From DATCMH01 sp036563505 (GTDB taxonomy: Bacteria; Pseudomonadota; Alphaproteobacteria; Rhizobiales; Beijerinckiaceae), in assembly GCA_036563505.1 (NCBI GenBank), contig DATCMH010000015.1, forward strand, positions 1-64,000: 64,000 bases of DNA, given 5' to 3'. A model generated the notes under the pieces. The model was not told the DNA's origin. It saw only the letters and a list, made by a program, of their open reading frames with translations, and ran no database searches. The position numbers and the translations under genes were made by a program. This document shows positions 36,252 through 45,315 of the stretch, one piece after another. How positions within the stretch are numbered: position 1 is the stretch's first letter; each line of letters starts with the position of its first letter.

Positions 36252-37206
36252 GCCAGCTTGCATTGAACCGCCGCGCCCTGCTCGCGGGCGGCTGTGCTCT
36301 CGCGGCAGCGGCTCCGGCCCTGGCCCAGAGCATGGACACGCGGCTGAGGTTCTTCTTTCAGCCGGCTCCAGGCTCGACGCTGCGCTACGAGGTGACGGAG
36401 GCGGAGCGCCTGTCCGGCGGCACCCCCGCCAGTTCCTACCTGCGGTGGCGTCATCGCGTCACGCTCACCTTAGGCGAGCCGCAGGACGCGTTTTGGCCGG
36501 CGACGCTCACGATCTCGGGTGTCACCGTCGAGGAGGGCCATGGATCGTCGCTGCACCTCACACTGGCGCGGATCGCGGAAGGGCGGCCCATTCCCGTGCG
36601 CCTCGACCGGCGCTTCGGCTTCGTCGATGGGGTGGTGGACTGGCCGGCGGTGAAGGACGAGCTCAAGCAGGCCTTGCGCACCCGGGTCTCGGCCGAGGAC
36701 GCGCTCATGGTTCCGAGCGTCCTCGATCAGCTCGACGCCGTTCAGGGTTCGACGGCGGTGGGCCGCCCCCTGCACCTGATCAGCGGCGGTTATGCGATGC
36801 CGTTTCGCCCCGACGGCGCGCCCGTCACGATCGAGGACTGGCAGGGCGGCAGTTCGTACATCCTGCCCTCCGGGCGCAGGCTCACGAGCACGCTCGGCCT
36901 CTACGACCGCGAGAAGGGCCTCATCGGCGTCGACTGGAGCCTCGCGACCGACGCCGCCCTTGCCGCGCGCCACCTCGGGCCGACCTTCCGCGCGACCATC
37001 GCCTCCGGCTCAGGTCCGGACGTCGCGCGGGCGCGCCGCGAGCTCGACACGGCGCTCGCGGGCGGGTTGGTCGAACTCAAGGAGCAAGGCCAGGTGGCCT
37101 ACGAGCGACAGCGCCGGGTGATCACGCGCTACGCAACAAGCTCACGGTCGAAGTCGGTTCGCACCGGACCGAGCGCGGCGTCTTCGCGGAGCTCGTTCCA
37201 GCATGA
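36248..37206 (+). pseudogene. Exported hypothetical protein, frameshifted near 37132
   Basis: The first ~295 codons encode a Tat/Sec-type signal (NRRALLAGGCALAAAAPALA) and a soluble periplasmic domain of unknown family. After RVITRY at 37130-37132 the original frame runs into unlike sequence and would continue far into the next gene. Shifting back one base restores RNKLTVEVGSHRTERGV and a stop at 37204-37206, in a 4-bp ATGA overlap with the next gene, as throughout this region. A single missing base (probably C) explains this. Intact length would be 319 aa. Decay or sequencing error are both possible. Confidence 0.75.
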
Positions 37207-37562
37207 CCACGGGAACCCCGAGGCCACGGAGGTGCCCCGTGCTCGCCATCCTTATCGTGGCGCTCGCCTCTCCCGCGCTGGCCGGGGAAGCCGATCGCAC
37301 GGCCTCAGCCTGGAAGGCGCTGCGCGAGCACGAACTCCTGTCGATGAAGCAGCTCGGCTGCGCCTACTTGATGGAACGGGACGACAGCACGGCGCGGCGC
37401 GTCAAGGTCGGCGTCTACGAGACCCACGATGCCCGTTGCGGCGGCGACCCGGACGTCACCCACCGCCTGTTCGACCTCGAGCTCGACCGGCGCAAGGGTC
37501 GTGTCCTGTGGGACAACAACCCGGATCAGGAAATGCGCCCCGTTCCGCCACGCCGGCGCTGA
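37203..37562 (+). CDS. Hypothetical exported protein (119 aa)
   Basis: Signal peptide (residues ~9-27, CPVLAILIVALASPALAG) and a mature part with two cysteines (GCAY and ARCGGD) and charged C-terminus. It is translationally coupled to the preceding frameshifted gene by a 4-bp overlap. No family was recognised. Confidence 0.6.
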   Translation: MTTGTPRPRRCPVLAILIVALASPALAGEADRTASAWKALREHELLSMKQLGCAYLMERDDSTARRVKVGVYETHDARCGGDPDVTHRLFDLELDRRKGRVLWDNNPDQEMRPVPPRRR

Positions 37563-37590
37563 CGGAGACGGGCCGGGAACGGCCCTGCCG

Positions 37591-39756
37591 TCAGGCCGCC
37601 GCGCGACTCGCCAGCATGGCCCGGGCCCGCGCCGCCTGGAGGTAGCGCCCGATCAGCTCCGCGTAAGCTTCGGGTTTGAGGCCCCGAACGCCTAAAGAAT
37701 AGAGGGTGACCAGGCGCTTGCGGCGGCTGATCCCGGCCCGCATCGAGCGCCCTGCCTTGCTCGGGAGGGGACTGTCCGGCTCGATGGCGAGGATGAGCGA
37801 GAAGCGCTGGTCCTGCACGACCTGGTAGCCTGCGATGTCCCGCCAGGCGATCGGCTCGTGCAGGAGGGGCGAATGCAGGGCTTGCGCGTCGAGGACGAGG
37901 AAGGGCTTGCGCCCGCGGCGCAGCACGACGGCGACGTAAGCGGCGCTGCCGAGCGCGGCAACGAGGAGGAACCCGACGAGGCCCGCCAGCAGGACGGGGT
38001 CGCTGCCGAGTCCGAGCGGCCTGGCGAAGGCGAGGAGCGCCGCCGCTGCGGCTGATGCCAGGACGGCGATGACGCCGAAGGTCCAGGCCGCGATCTTCAC
38101 GTTCTCGTAGAGTGTGGTTCTTTCCGCGGGCGCGGCCGCGGCCGCGTCCTCCAGCACCGCCTGAAGCTCGGCCTGTTGTTGATGCGCTTGTCCGACGAAG
38201 TCGGTGGTCAGCCGCCGGCACAGGCCGGGCCAATCCGCGAAGAGGCCGCGGGCGAGAGCGTGCTCCTCGGCACCGACCGGGCGCGCCGCGGCGGCGAGGA
38301 GGCGCTCGTCCACAGTCACGCCCAGGGCAGCGATGCGCTGACGCACCGGCGGGTGCGTGTCGGTCGGGTGAGGCTGCCGGTCGTCGAGATGGGCGGTCGG
38401 GTCGGGCAAGGCGCGCGCGGGCGTTTCGAGCAGGGCGACGAGATCGTCGCCCGTGCGCCCGGGTCGATCGGCCGCGTCGTCGAGCACGGCCGTGATCGCG
38501 GGCGACACGGTGCTGGTGCGCAGGAGCGCGCTCGCCGCAGCCTCCGGTCCACTGACCGTGCTGCCGTGGCGATCGGCCTCGAACTCGCGCAGGCGGCGCC
38601 AATGGGCGACCGCCCGGTCGAAACCGCCGATGATCTGCGCGCCCAGCGCCAGGGACGGCCAGAGCACGATGGCACCGCCGTTCTCGGCCAGAGCCCCGAA
38701 GGCGTTCTCCAGGCTGGCGTAGATCGGGGCGAAGCGCTGCGAATAAGCGGTGTCCTCGCCCGTGAAATGCGCGAGTTCGTGCCCGACGATGGCGGCCACC
38801 TCGCGCCCGTTCAGGAGAGCCAGGTAGGTTGCCGGCACGTAGAGCGTTCGGCCCTGCGGCAGCGCCCGATCCTCCGGCCAGAGGCGGACCGGCGCGGCGG
38901 TGACGAAGAAGCCGTCGGTCAGGCCGACGACGATCCGGTCGGGGGCGACCGCTCCCTGGCGGCGGGCGAGCTCGCGGGTGAAACGCCACAAGCCCGGCGC
39001 CTCGGCGTCGTCGACCGCGCGCCCGAACACGTCGATCGGCTGCGGCGCGAACAGGGCAAAGCACCGCCGCAGACCCACGATCGCGAGGTAGACCGCGTAG
39101 AGCATGGCGGCGAGCACGAGGCCGCCGCCGAGCACGAGCTTGATCTCCCCGACCGAGACCCGCTGCGCGAACCACAGGCCACCCGCCTCGAAGAGGCTCG
39201 CGCCGAGGCAGGCGGCGGCGAGGCCACCCATCTGGGCGCTGAGCAATGGCGGCAGGGCGTGACGGACGAGGGAGAAGGCGCGCACCAACTGCTCGCGCGA
39301 CAGGCGCGCCATGGCCCCCGCGACGGTCGAAAGCACGAGGCCGATCAGGCCTGCCGCGAGCGCGAGGCCCGCGCCGACGAGGGTCGTCCAGGCGGAGGCA
39401 TGCCGCCCCTGCGCCACGAGGCGGTCGGTGGCCAGTTGATCGACGCGCTCTTGAACGCGGCTCACCGCCAGCTTCGCCGAGAGAGCCGTCGGCACTCCTT
39501 CGAACCGCACGACCGCGTTCGGGTCGCGCTTGGCGAGCGCCTCAAGGCGCTCGAGCACGGGCGGCAGCTCGGCCTGCACCCTGTCGAGCTCCGCCGCGCT
39601 CCGCCCCGCCCGGTCGAGCTGCCAGACACCGAGGGCGAGCAGCAGGAGAGGCAGCAGGACGACGTAGCCGACGAGGCGTGCGACCGGGCTGAGGCGCGAG
39701 GCCAGGGAGGGAGCCTCGACGGGAGACGGCGCGCGGTCCTCGAACGCGTGGTGCAT
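37591..39756 (-). CDS. M48-family membrane metallopeptidase
   Basis: 721-aa integral membrane zinc protease. The zinc motif is HELAH at 326-330, with the third ligand in the following ADRHGS segment. N-terminal helices are at about 27-46, 122-148 and 205-228, and two more helices precede a cytoplasmic C-terminal domain of ~120 residues. It is much longer than HtpX (~290 aa) and belongs to the large multi-domain M48 group of uncertain substrate. It is monocistronic, convergent with the 119-aa gene. Confidence 0.85.
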   Translation of the reverse strand: MHHAFEDRAPSPVEAPSLASRLSPVARLVGYVVLLPLLLLALGVWQLDRAGRSAAELDRVQAELPPVLERLEALAKRDPNAVVRFEGVPTALSAKLAVSRVQERVDQLATDRLVAQGRHASAWTTLVGAGLALAAGLIGLVLSTVAGAMARLSREQLVRAFSLVRHALPPLLSAQMGGLAAACLGASLFEAGGLWFAQRVSVGEIKLVLGGGLVLAAMLYAVYLAIVGLRRCFALFAPQPIDVFGRAVDDAEAPGLWRFTRELARRQGAVAPDRIVVGLTDGFFVTAAPVRLWPEDRALPQGRTLYVPATYLALLNGREVAAIVGHELAHFTGEDTAYSQRFAPIYASLENAFGALAENGGAIVLWPSLALGAQIIGGFDRAVAHWRRLREFEADRHGSTVSGPEAAASALLRTSTVSPAITAVLDDAADRPGRTGDDLVALLETPARALPDPTAHLDDRQPHPTDTHPPVRQRIAALGVTVDERLLAAAARPVGAEEHALARGLFADWPGLCRRLTTDFVGQAHQQQAELQAVLEDAAAAAPAERTTLYENVKIAAWTFGVIAVLASAAAAALLAFARPLGLGSDPVLLAGLVGFLLVAALGSAAYVAVVLRRGRKPFLVLDAQALHSPLLHEPIAWRDIAGYQVVQDQRFSLILAIEPDSPLPSKAGRSMRAGISRRKRLVTLYSLGVRGLKPEAYAELIGRYLQAARARAMLASRAAA

Positions 39757-39929
39757 GGGACGCTCCAGGAAGATGTCTGGCCGACGGCCTGCGAGAGCAC
39801 ATGGCCGTCGAGCCGCGAATCTGGTGCGATCCTGCCCGCATCCGCGAACGAGCGGTGAGTCGCTTCGGCCACACCCCTTCCGTAAAGGAAGCTTGGCAGG
39901 CTACGACGGGAAGATTTCGGCAGGGCGCG

Positions 39930-41237
39930 TCAGGCGCCGAAGCGGGCCACCATGGCGCGGCGGGCCTGCAGGGCCGGCGACGCGGCATTTTCCGTGACGT
40001 CGTCCTCCGTCACGATCCGACCGGCCAGCACGTCTCGCGTGAGCGTGACGCCGTGCGCCAGACCGATCGGAAGCGCCTTTAAGGCCAGGCTTCGCCGGGC
40101 GGGCACGACCTTGCCGTAGACCGTGTAACCGCCCTCCCCGTCGAGGCGCTCGCCGGTCTTCAGATCCCGCTTCGCCACGGCCGCCACGTCGCCGCGCCAT
40201 TCGCGCGTCGTGCCGGTGGGCTCGCCCCGCAAGGCCGCGCTCAGCACGGAGATCGAGAGCTCGAGCCCGATGAGGTGGAAGGGCTTATACATCGCCGCGT
40301 AGCGGCCCGTGGCATCGGTTGGCAGGCCGTATTGCTTGAAGCAGGCGGCGGCGTAGTCGTTCGGGGCTTTCAGCACGACGTAGACGCCCCAGCGCAGGTC
40401 GCGGAACACCTGACGCCCGTCGCGCTCCAGGGACGAGACCACCTCGACCATGCCGTCGCGCTCCAGCATCCCGCCGACGCTGCGCGGACGCAGGACGTGG
40501 GCGAGGTCGTCGACCCCGCAGGGCGGAAAGGAGAGCCCGTCCTCCGGCACGTCGAGCCCGCAGGCATTGGCGATCGCGGCCGCTTCGATGGCGGATTTCG
40601 TGCCGTCGAGGAAGGAGTTGAACATCTGCGGGTTCATGCCGGCCACCCGGGCGGCTTCGGGCGTGAGCCCGTAATGCGTCCACACGTCGTCCGGCGTCAC
40701 GCCGTGGTAGAGCGGCAAGTACTTGGTGCCTTTGCCGGCCGCCGCGACCGTGAACCCGGCGCTACGCGCCCAATCGACCATTTCGGCGACGAGCGCGGGC
40801 TGGTCGCCGTAGGCCATGGAATAGACGGTGCCGCGCTCGCGTGCCCTCTCGGCGAGCAGGGGCCCGCACAGCACGTCGGCCTCCACGTTGACCATGACGA
40901 TGTGCTTGGCAGCCTCGATCGCCGCCTGGGCATGGACGACGCCCGCCTCGGGCGAGCCGGTCGCCTCGATCACGACCTCGACGTCGTCCGCGCCGCAGAC
41001 CTCCGTTCCCTTGTCGACGAAACGCGTCCTCGCGATCCGATCCTCGTCCCAGCCGACAGTGCGGCATGCAGCGCGCGCCCGGTCGGGGTCGAGATCCGCG
41101 ATCCCAGCCACCTCGAGACCGGGGATCGTTGGCACTTGCGACAGGAACATGGAGCCGAACTTGCCCGCTCCGATCAACGCGACGCGCACGGGGCGGCCAG
41201 CCGCCGCGCGGGCAGCGAGGAGCGAAGTGAGGTTCAT
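39930..41237 (-). CDS. NAD(P)-dependent oxidoreductase with C-terminal SAF domain
   Basis: 435-aa protein related to homoserine dehydrogenases. The Rossmann start is VRVALIGAGKFGSMFL, with VVIEATGSPEAGVVHA and an internal AGKGTKYLPLYHG block. The C-terminal SAF domain (about residues 350-425) has ITEDDVTE-like sequence, as in altronate dehydratase and antifreeze-like domains. Such proteins are found in sugar-acid catabolism in rhizobia. No pathway partner is adjacent. Confidence 0.8.
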   Translation of the reverse strand: MNLTSLLAARAAAGRPVRVALIGAGKFGSMFLSQVPTIPGLEVAGIADLDPDRARAACRTVGWDEDRIARTRFVDKGTEVCGADDVEVVIEATGSPEAGVVHAQAAIEAAKHIVMVNVEADVLCGPLLAERARERGTVYSMAYGDQPALVAEMVDWARSAGFTVAAAGKGTKYLPLYHGVTPDDVWTHYGLTPEAARVAGMNPQMFNSFLDGTKSAIEAAAIANACGLDVPEDGLSFPPCGVDDLAHVLRPRSVGGMLERDGMVEVVSSLERDGRQVFRDLRWGVYVVLKAPNDYAAACFKQYGLPTDATGRYAAMYKPFHLIGLELSISVLSAALRGEPTGTTREWRGDVAAVAKRDLKTGERLDGEGGYTVYGKVVPARRSLALKALPIGLAHGVTLTRDVLAGRIVTEDDVTENAASPALQARRAMVARFGA

Positions 41238-41524
41238 GACGGCTCCGTTCGGGCAAGCGATTCCGTGCAGGCTACTCCCGATGCGAGATCGCCTCCATGG
41301 CGCAGCCTGGCTTGCTCGACCTCACAGGGTTCGGCGTCCGGCCAGGTTCGAAGACTGGCTGCAGGACCGGAACGAGGCACGGCGTGGAGGGTCAGGGAGA
41401 GCCGGCATTTCGTCGATGTTCCTGGCTGTCGAACGCTCGAAATGGAGCGCGGCCGTTCACGACCAACCGGCGAAACAAACTCTCTTTAGATGATCCTCAT
41501 CCAAGAAACAGAAGGATCACGAAG

Positions 41525-42581
41525 ATGCCGACCTACAATGGTGACAACACGCCTAACAAGATCAAGGGCAGCAACAGCGTAGACACGATTAACGGTTATA
41601 AAGCAAATGACCTTCTCTAGGCTATGGCGGAGCCGATAGCCTTTTCGGAGGCGATGACGATGACGCCCTCGAAGGGGGGCTGGGGCCGGTACTATCAATG
41701 GTGGCGACGGCTTCGATGCGGCGATGTACACTGAGTACACCGGCGCGAGCCAGACCATCGACCTGATGAACCCTGGCAACAACACGGGCGACGCGGCGGG
41801 AGACATCTACATCAGCATCGAGAACATCGCCGGCTCGAACTCGGTCGGAACGCTCGACACCCTCTACGGGGACGACGCGCCGAACCAGATCACCGGCTTC
41901 GCCGGGAACGACTACCTCGACGGACGCGGCGGCATCGATGGCCTTGTCGGCGGCGAAGGTGCCGACACCATGGCGGGCGGCGCCGGTCAGGATGTGCTGT
42001 TCGGCGAGAACGGCGACGATCTGATCTACGGCGGCGCCGGTGCGGCCGATCCCAACGATGCCAGCGACATGATCGATGCCGGCGTGGGCAACGATGCCGT
42101 CTATGGCAACGGCGGGAACGACGTCGTGTACGGCGGCACAGGCCTCGTTGACCCGACCGACGCGGCGGACGAGATTTATGGCGGCACGGGCGCCGACAAG
42201 ATCTACGGCAACGGCGGCGATGACGTCATCTACGGCGGCTCGGGCCTCGTCGACCCGCTGGATGTTGCCGACGAGATCTACGGCGGCGGCGGGAAGGACA
42301 CCCTCTACGGCAACGGCGGCAACGATCTCCTGATCGGTGGAGCGGGCGACGACGGCCTCTACGGCGGCGCGGGAGCCGACACGTTCGCGTTCTACGCGGG
42401 CGAAGGCAGCGACGCGATCGTCGGGTTCAACGCAGCCGAGGGGGATCGGATCTTCATCAACGGCCAGAGCTACGCCGCGGCGGATACGTTCGGCGGGACG
42501 CTGCTGACGCTCTCCGGTGGCGGCACGATTTTCCTGGCCAACATCGCGGCGCAGGACGTCGGCGGGGGCTTCTTCATCTGA
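41525..42581 (+). pseudogene. RTX-type calcium-binding protein, two frameshifts
   Basis: The ATG at 41525 (AAGGA nine bases upstream) opens a frame that stops after 31 codons at a TAG (41618-41620). Without the missing base the reading would be LLYGYGGADSLFGGDDDDALEGG. A second loss in a six-G run (41674-41679) shifts into the frame that continues AGAGTINGGDGFDAAMYTEY and then about ten GGxGxDxxYGGxG RTX repeats to 42581. Restored length is 352 aa. Intact relatives bind calcium and are secreted by type I systems. The 5' part is less GC-rich than the surroundings. Confidence 0.85.
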
Positions 42582-42691
42582 GCTTGGTGCCGCAGCCGAC
42601 TCTGCGCCACGCCTCGAACGGCCCCTGACCCAGACCGCCGCCCGGCCGCAGCGATGCGCGCCGGGCGTCGTCACATTTCGGCGCGCGCGGC

Positions 42692-43450
42692 TCAGCCGCC
42701 CGGGCAGCGCGCGTAGCGCTGGGAGCCGCGCTCGCTCGACCAGGTCAGGGTATCGCCGTTCACAGCGAGGCGAACGTTGGCCGTCCAGCTCCGACGCCCG
42801 TCGGAGCAGGAGGCGCGAAAGCTCCAGGTCGTGCCTTCGCGGCGGCCGTTGGCGAAGGCGCAGGAGACTTCGCCGGCACGGGCGCCCGTCGGGTTGATCC
42901 AGGCTGGAAGGAAGCGGGTCGGGTTGCGCGGCGCGCAGGCCGCGCGCACCGGCGCCCAGATGCCAACATAGCCGGGATTGGCCTGGGCCGAGGGATCGAG
43001 GAGCCCGCGGTCCGCGGCCGATGTCGAGGCAGCCTCGCCGAGATCCTGCGCGGCCCGCGTCCGCTCGAGGTCGGCGAGATCGCCGGCCTCGGGCCGAGCC
43101 GGCGGCTCCGGCACGAAAGCGGCGGGCGGCCCTGCGTCCGGCGCATCAGCCGGGCGCGCGCCCTCCTTGTAGAGCAGGCTCAGGACCGTCGCGAGTTCCG
43201 TGGGCTGCGCCGGCTTGTCGGCCCAATCCCGCTCGGGCGCGGCGAGGGGCGCCTTGGCCTCGGGCACCGGCGCGCTGCTCTCGCGCACGAGCGAGAGGGC
43301 GCCCGCGACGACCGCCACGCCGCCCAAAGCCGCCCAGAGAAGGGGCAGCCGGCTGCGCGGCTCGGGCCGCGGCGCCGGGGTTTGCAGGACGGGAAGCCTG
43401 TGGGGGGTGTGAAGGTCGTTGCCGAACTTCGCTTCGGCCGTGCTCATCAT
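42692..43450 (-). CDS. Hypothetical anchored protein
   Basis: 252-aa protein with a cytoplasmic N-terminus, one membrane helix (LPLLWAALGGVAVVAGALSLV, residues ~35-55), a Pro/Ala-rich linker and a compact C-terminal domain with four cysteines (AACAPRN, SCAFANG, ASCSDG, ARCPGG) that should be periplasmic. Its start overlaps the stop of the sensor kinase gene by 4 bp. It may act with that kinase, for example as accessory sensor; inference only. Confidence 0.65.
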   Translation of the reverse strand: MMSTAEAKFGNDLHTPHRLPVLQTPAPRPEPRSRLPLLWAALGGVAVVAGALSLVRESSAPVPEAKAPLAAPERDWADKPAQPTELATVLSLLYKEGARPADAPDAGPPAAFVPEPPARPEAGDLADLERTRAAQDLGEAASTSAADRGLLDPSAQANPGYVGIWAPVRAACAPRNPTRFLPAWINPTGARAGEVSCAFANGRREGTTWSFRASCSDGRRSWTANVRLAVNGDTLTWSSERGSQRYARCPGG

Positions 43451-45156
43451 GCCGTCCTCGCCGAAGCGGACAAATCTTCAGGGATCGGCGCCGCCAGACG
43501 GACGCGAACCCCGTCGGGGGCGAAATCGCGCTCGATCGTTCCCCCGAGTTGCTGGGCGAGGCGATCGAGGAGGGTCGTCCCGAAGCCCTGGCGTCCCTCC
43601 GGCACCTCGGGGGCTTTCCCGACCTCGCGCCAATCGAGGGACAGGACCGACCCGCCCGGAGCCTCGTCGACGGCCCAGGACACGGTCAGCCGACCCGTCG
43701 GAACGGCGAGCGCCCCGTGCTTCGCCGCGTTCGTCACGAGTTCGTGGACCACCATGCCCATGGCGAGCGCCATCTCGGCAGGAATTTCAAGGGGTGGGCC
43801 GTCCAGCGCGACGTGCCGGTTGGACTGGTCCTCGTAGGCCTCGAGCTCGTTGCGGAGCAGCGCCTCCAGCGGAGCCCCGGCGTGGCCGGCGCCGACCAGG
43901 AGGTCGTGCGTCTTCGCGAGGGAGCCGATGCGGCTCGTCAGCGAGCGCCGGAGCTCGTCGACGGAGCCGCTCGAGCGCGCGGCGAGGTTCGCGATGGCCT
44001 GGACGGTGGTGAGCGTGTTCTTGACCCGGTGGTGAAGCTCGCGGTTGAGGAGCGCCTGCCGCTCCTCGCCCTGCCGGATCGCCCGTCCCGCCTGCTGCAG
44101 CGCCCCCGCGACCTCGTTGATCTGGGTGATCGGCGTCGCGAGCTCGACGGTGCGGCGATCGCGCCCGAGGGCACCCGCCGCCTGTGACAGCTGCTCGAGC
44201 GCCCGGACGATGCGTCGTCCGAAGGTCACGGCGAGCGCGTAGGAGAGCAGGGCCAGAGCCCCGCCTGTGGCGGCGAGCTGAAGCAGGAAACGCCGGAACG
44301 GCGCCCGCAGCGCATCCTCGCTCACGGCGGCAACGACGGTCCAATCCGCTCCGGCGAGGCGGACCTGCTCGATGAGCAAGGGCGTACCCTCCGGGGACGT
44401 CGCGCGGGTGCGGCTGCCGGGCCGCGCCATCTGGAGGGCGAGGGGCGACAGGTTCGGAACGTTGACGGCGCCCTGCCCCCGCGCCGTCGCGATCACGCCG
44501 CCGCTCGCGTCCAGCACCGTGGTGCTGACGCCAGGCGAATGCTCCTCGCGGTTGACCGCCCGCGCGATCCGCTCCGGGCCGATGGCGAAGCTCAGGAGAT
44601 AGCGCGGCTCGTCGCTCCCGGGGCGCGGAACGGGTGCGGTGACGGTGACCTGCCCGCCCAGCACGGACGGATCGGTGGTCGCCGAGATCACGGCGCGGCG
44701 CGCGAGAAGCGCCTGCTTCTCCGGCTCGGTCAGGTCGCCGGAGGAGACCGCGCCACCGGCCGTGAGGATCGGCTGACCCGAGGCGCTGCGCAGGATGATC
44801 GGCATCCCAAGCGCGGCGGCAAGGTCCCGCAGCGGCTGCTCCGCCGCGGCAGCGTCCCGCCCCGCCAACAGGGGCGAGCTCGCGGCGAGCTCCGCCATGG
44901 CTTTGAGGAGCGAGAGGTCGCGTTCGACGGTGGTCGTGACGCGGTCGAGCGTTTCGATGCGCTGCTGTTCCAGGCGCAGGCGTTCGGTACGGGTGTATTC
45001 CCACAGCACCCAGCCCACGAAACCGAGGACGGGCAGGATGAACACGGCGCAGAGCACGCCGAGATGCCATTGAATTGACCGCGCGACGACGGGCTTGGCC
45101 CGGCCGGTCGAGCCGGCCGCGGTGCGTGCCATCGCGAGAACGTGCTGCGCGGACAT
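43447..45156 (-). CDS. Sensor histidine kinase, HisKA_2/HWE type
   Basis: 569-aa inner-membrane kinase. Helices at about 31-53 and 289-312 flank a ~235-residue periplasmic Cache-like sensor. HAMP follows (about 310-365), then the phosphoacceptor motif RELHHRVKNTL (His375/376) and an ATPase domain with HELVTNAAKHGAL and QGFGTTLLDRLAQQLGG. This class often signals to PhyR-type or stand-alone receivers; none is adjacent. The start at 45156 was chosen because the frame upstream has no homology. It overlaps the 252-aa gene by 4 bp. Confidence 0.88.
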   Translation of the reverse strand: MSAQHVLAMARTAAGSTGRAKPVVARSIQWHLGVLCAVFILPVLGFVGWVLWEYTRTERLRLEQQRIETLDRVTTTVERDLSLLKAMAELAASSPLLAGRDAAAAEQPLRDLAAALGMPIILRSASGQPILTAGGAVSSGDLTEPEKQALLARRAVISATTDPSVLGGQVTVTAPVPRPGSDEPRYLLSFAIGPERIARAVNREEHSPGVSTTVLDASGGVIATARGQGAVNVPNLSPLALQMARPGSRTRATSPEGTPLLIEQVRLAGADWTVVAAVSEDALRAPFRRFLLQLAATGGALALLSYALAVTFGRRIVRALEQLSQAAGALGRDRRTVELATPITQINEVAGALQQAGRAIRQGEERQALLNRELHHRVKNTLTTVQAIANLAARSSGSVDELRRSLTSRIGSLAKTHDLLVGAGHAGAPLEALLRNELEAYEDQSNRHVALDGPPLEIPAEMALAMGMVVHELVTNAAKHGALAVPTGRLTVSWAVDEAPGGSVLSLDWREVGKAPEVPEGRQGFGTTLLDRLAQQLGGTIERDFAPDGVRVRLAAPIPEDLSASARTA

Positions 45157-45315
45157 TCCGAGGCCCCCCGAGGCCGCGTTCCATTCGATTCGCAGCGTAA
45201 GCCACCAAATTGCGGCTGAACACGGGAACCGTGAGCGGTCGATCACGTTATTTTGTCCCACCTCGGGACTTTGTGCGCCTCGAGCAACCGGCAGCCAGGG
45301 CCGGCGTTGTCCTGG

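Noticed and set aside
41800..42400. Tandem GGxGxD coding repeats considered as a CRISPR or DNA satellite
   Set aside because: The periodicity is at the protein level (RTX nonapeptides) with variable DNA; no spacers or cas genes.
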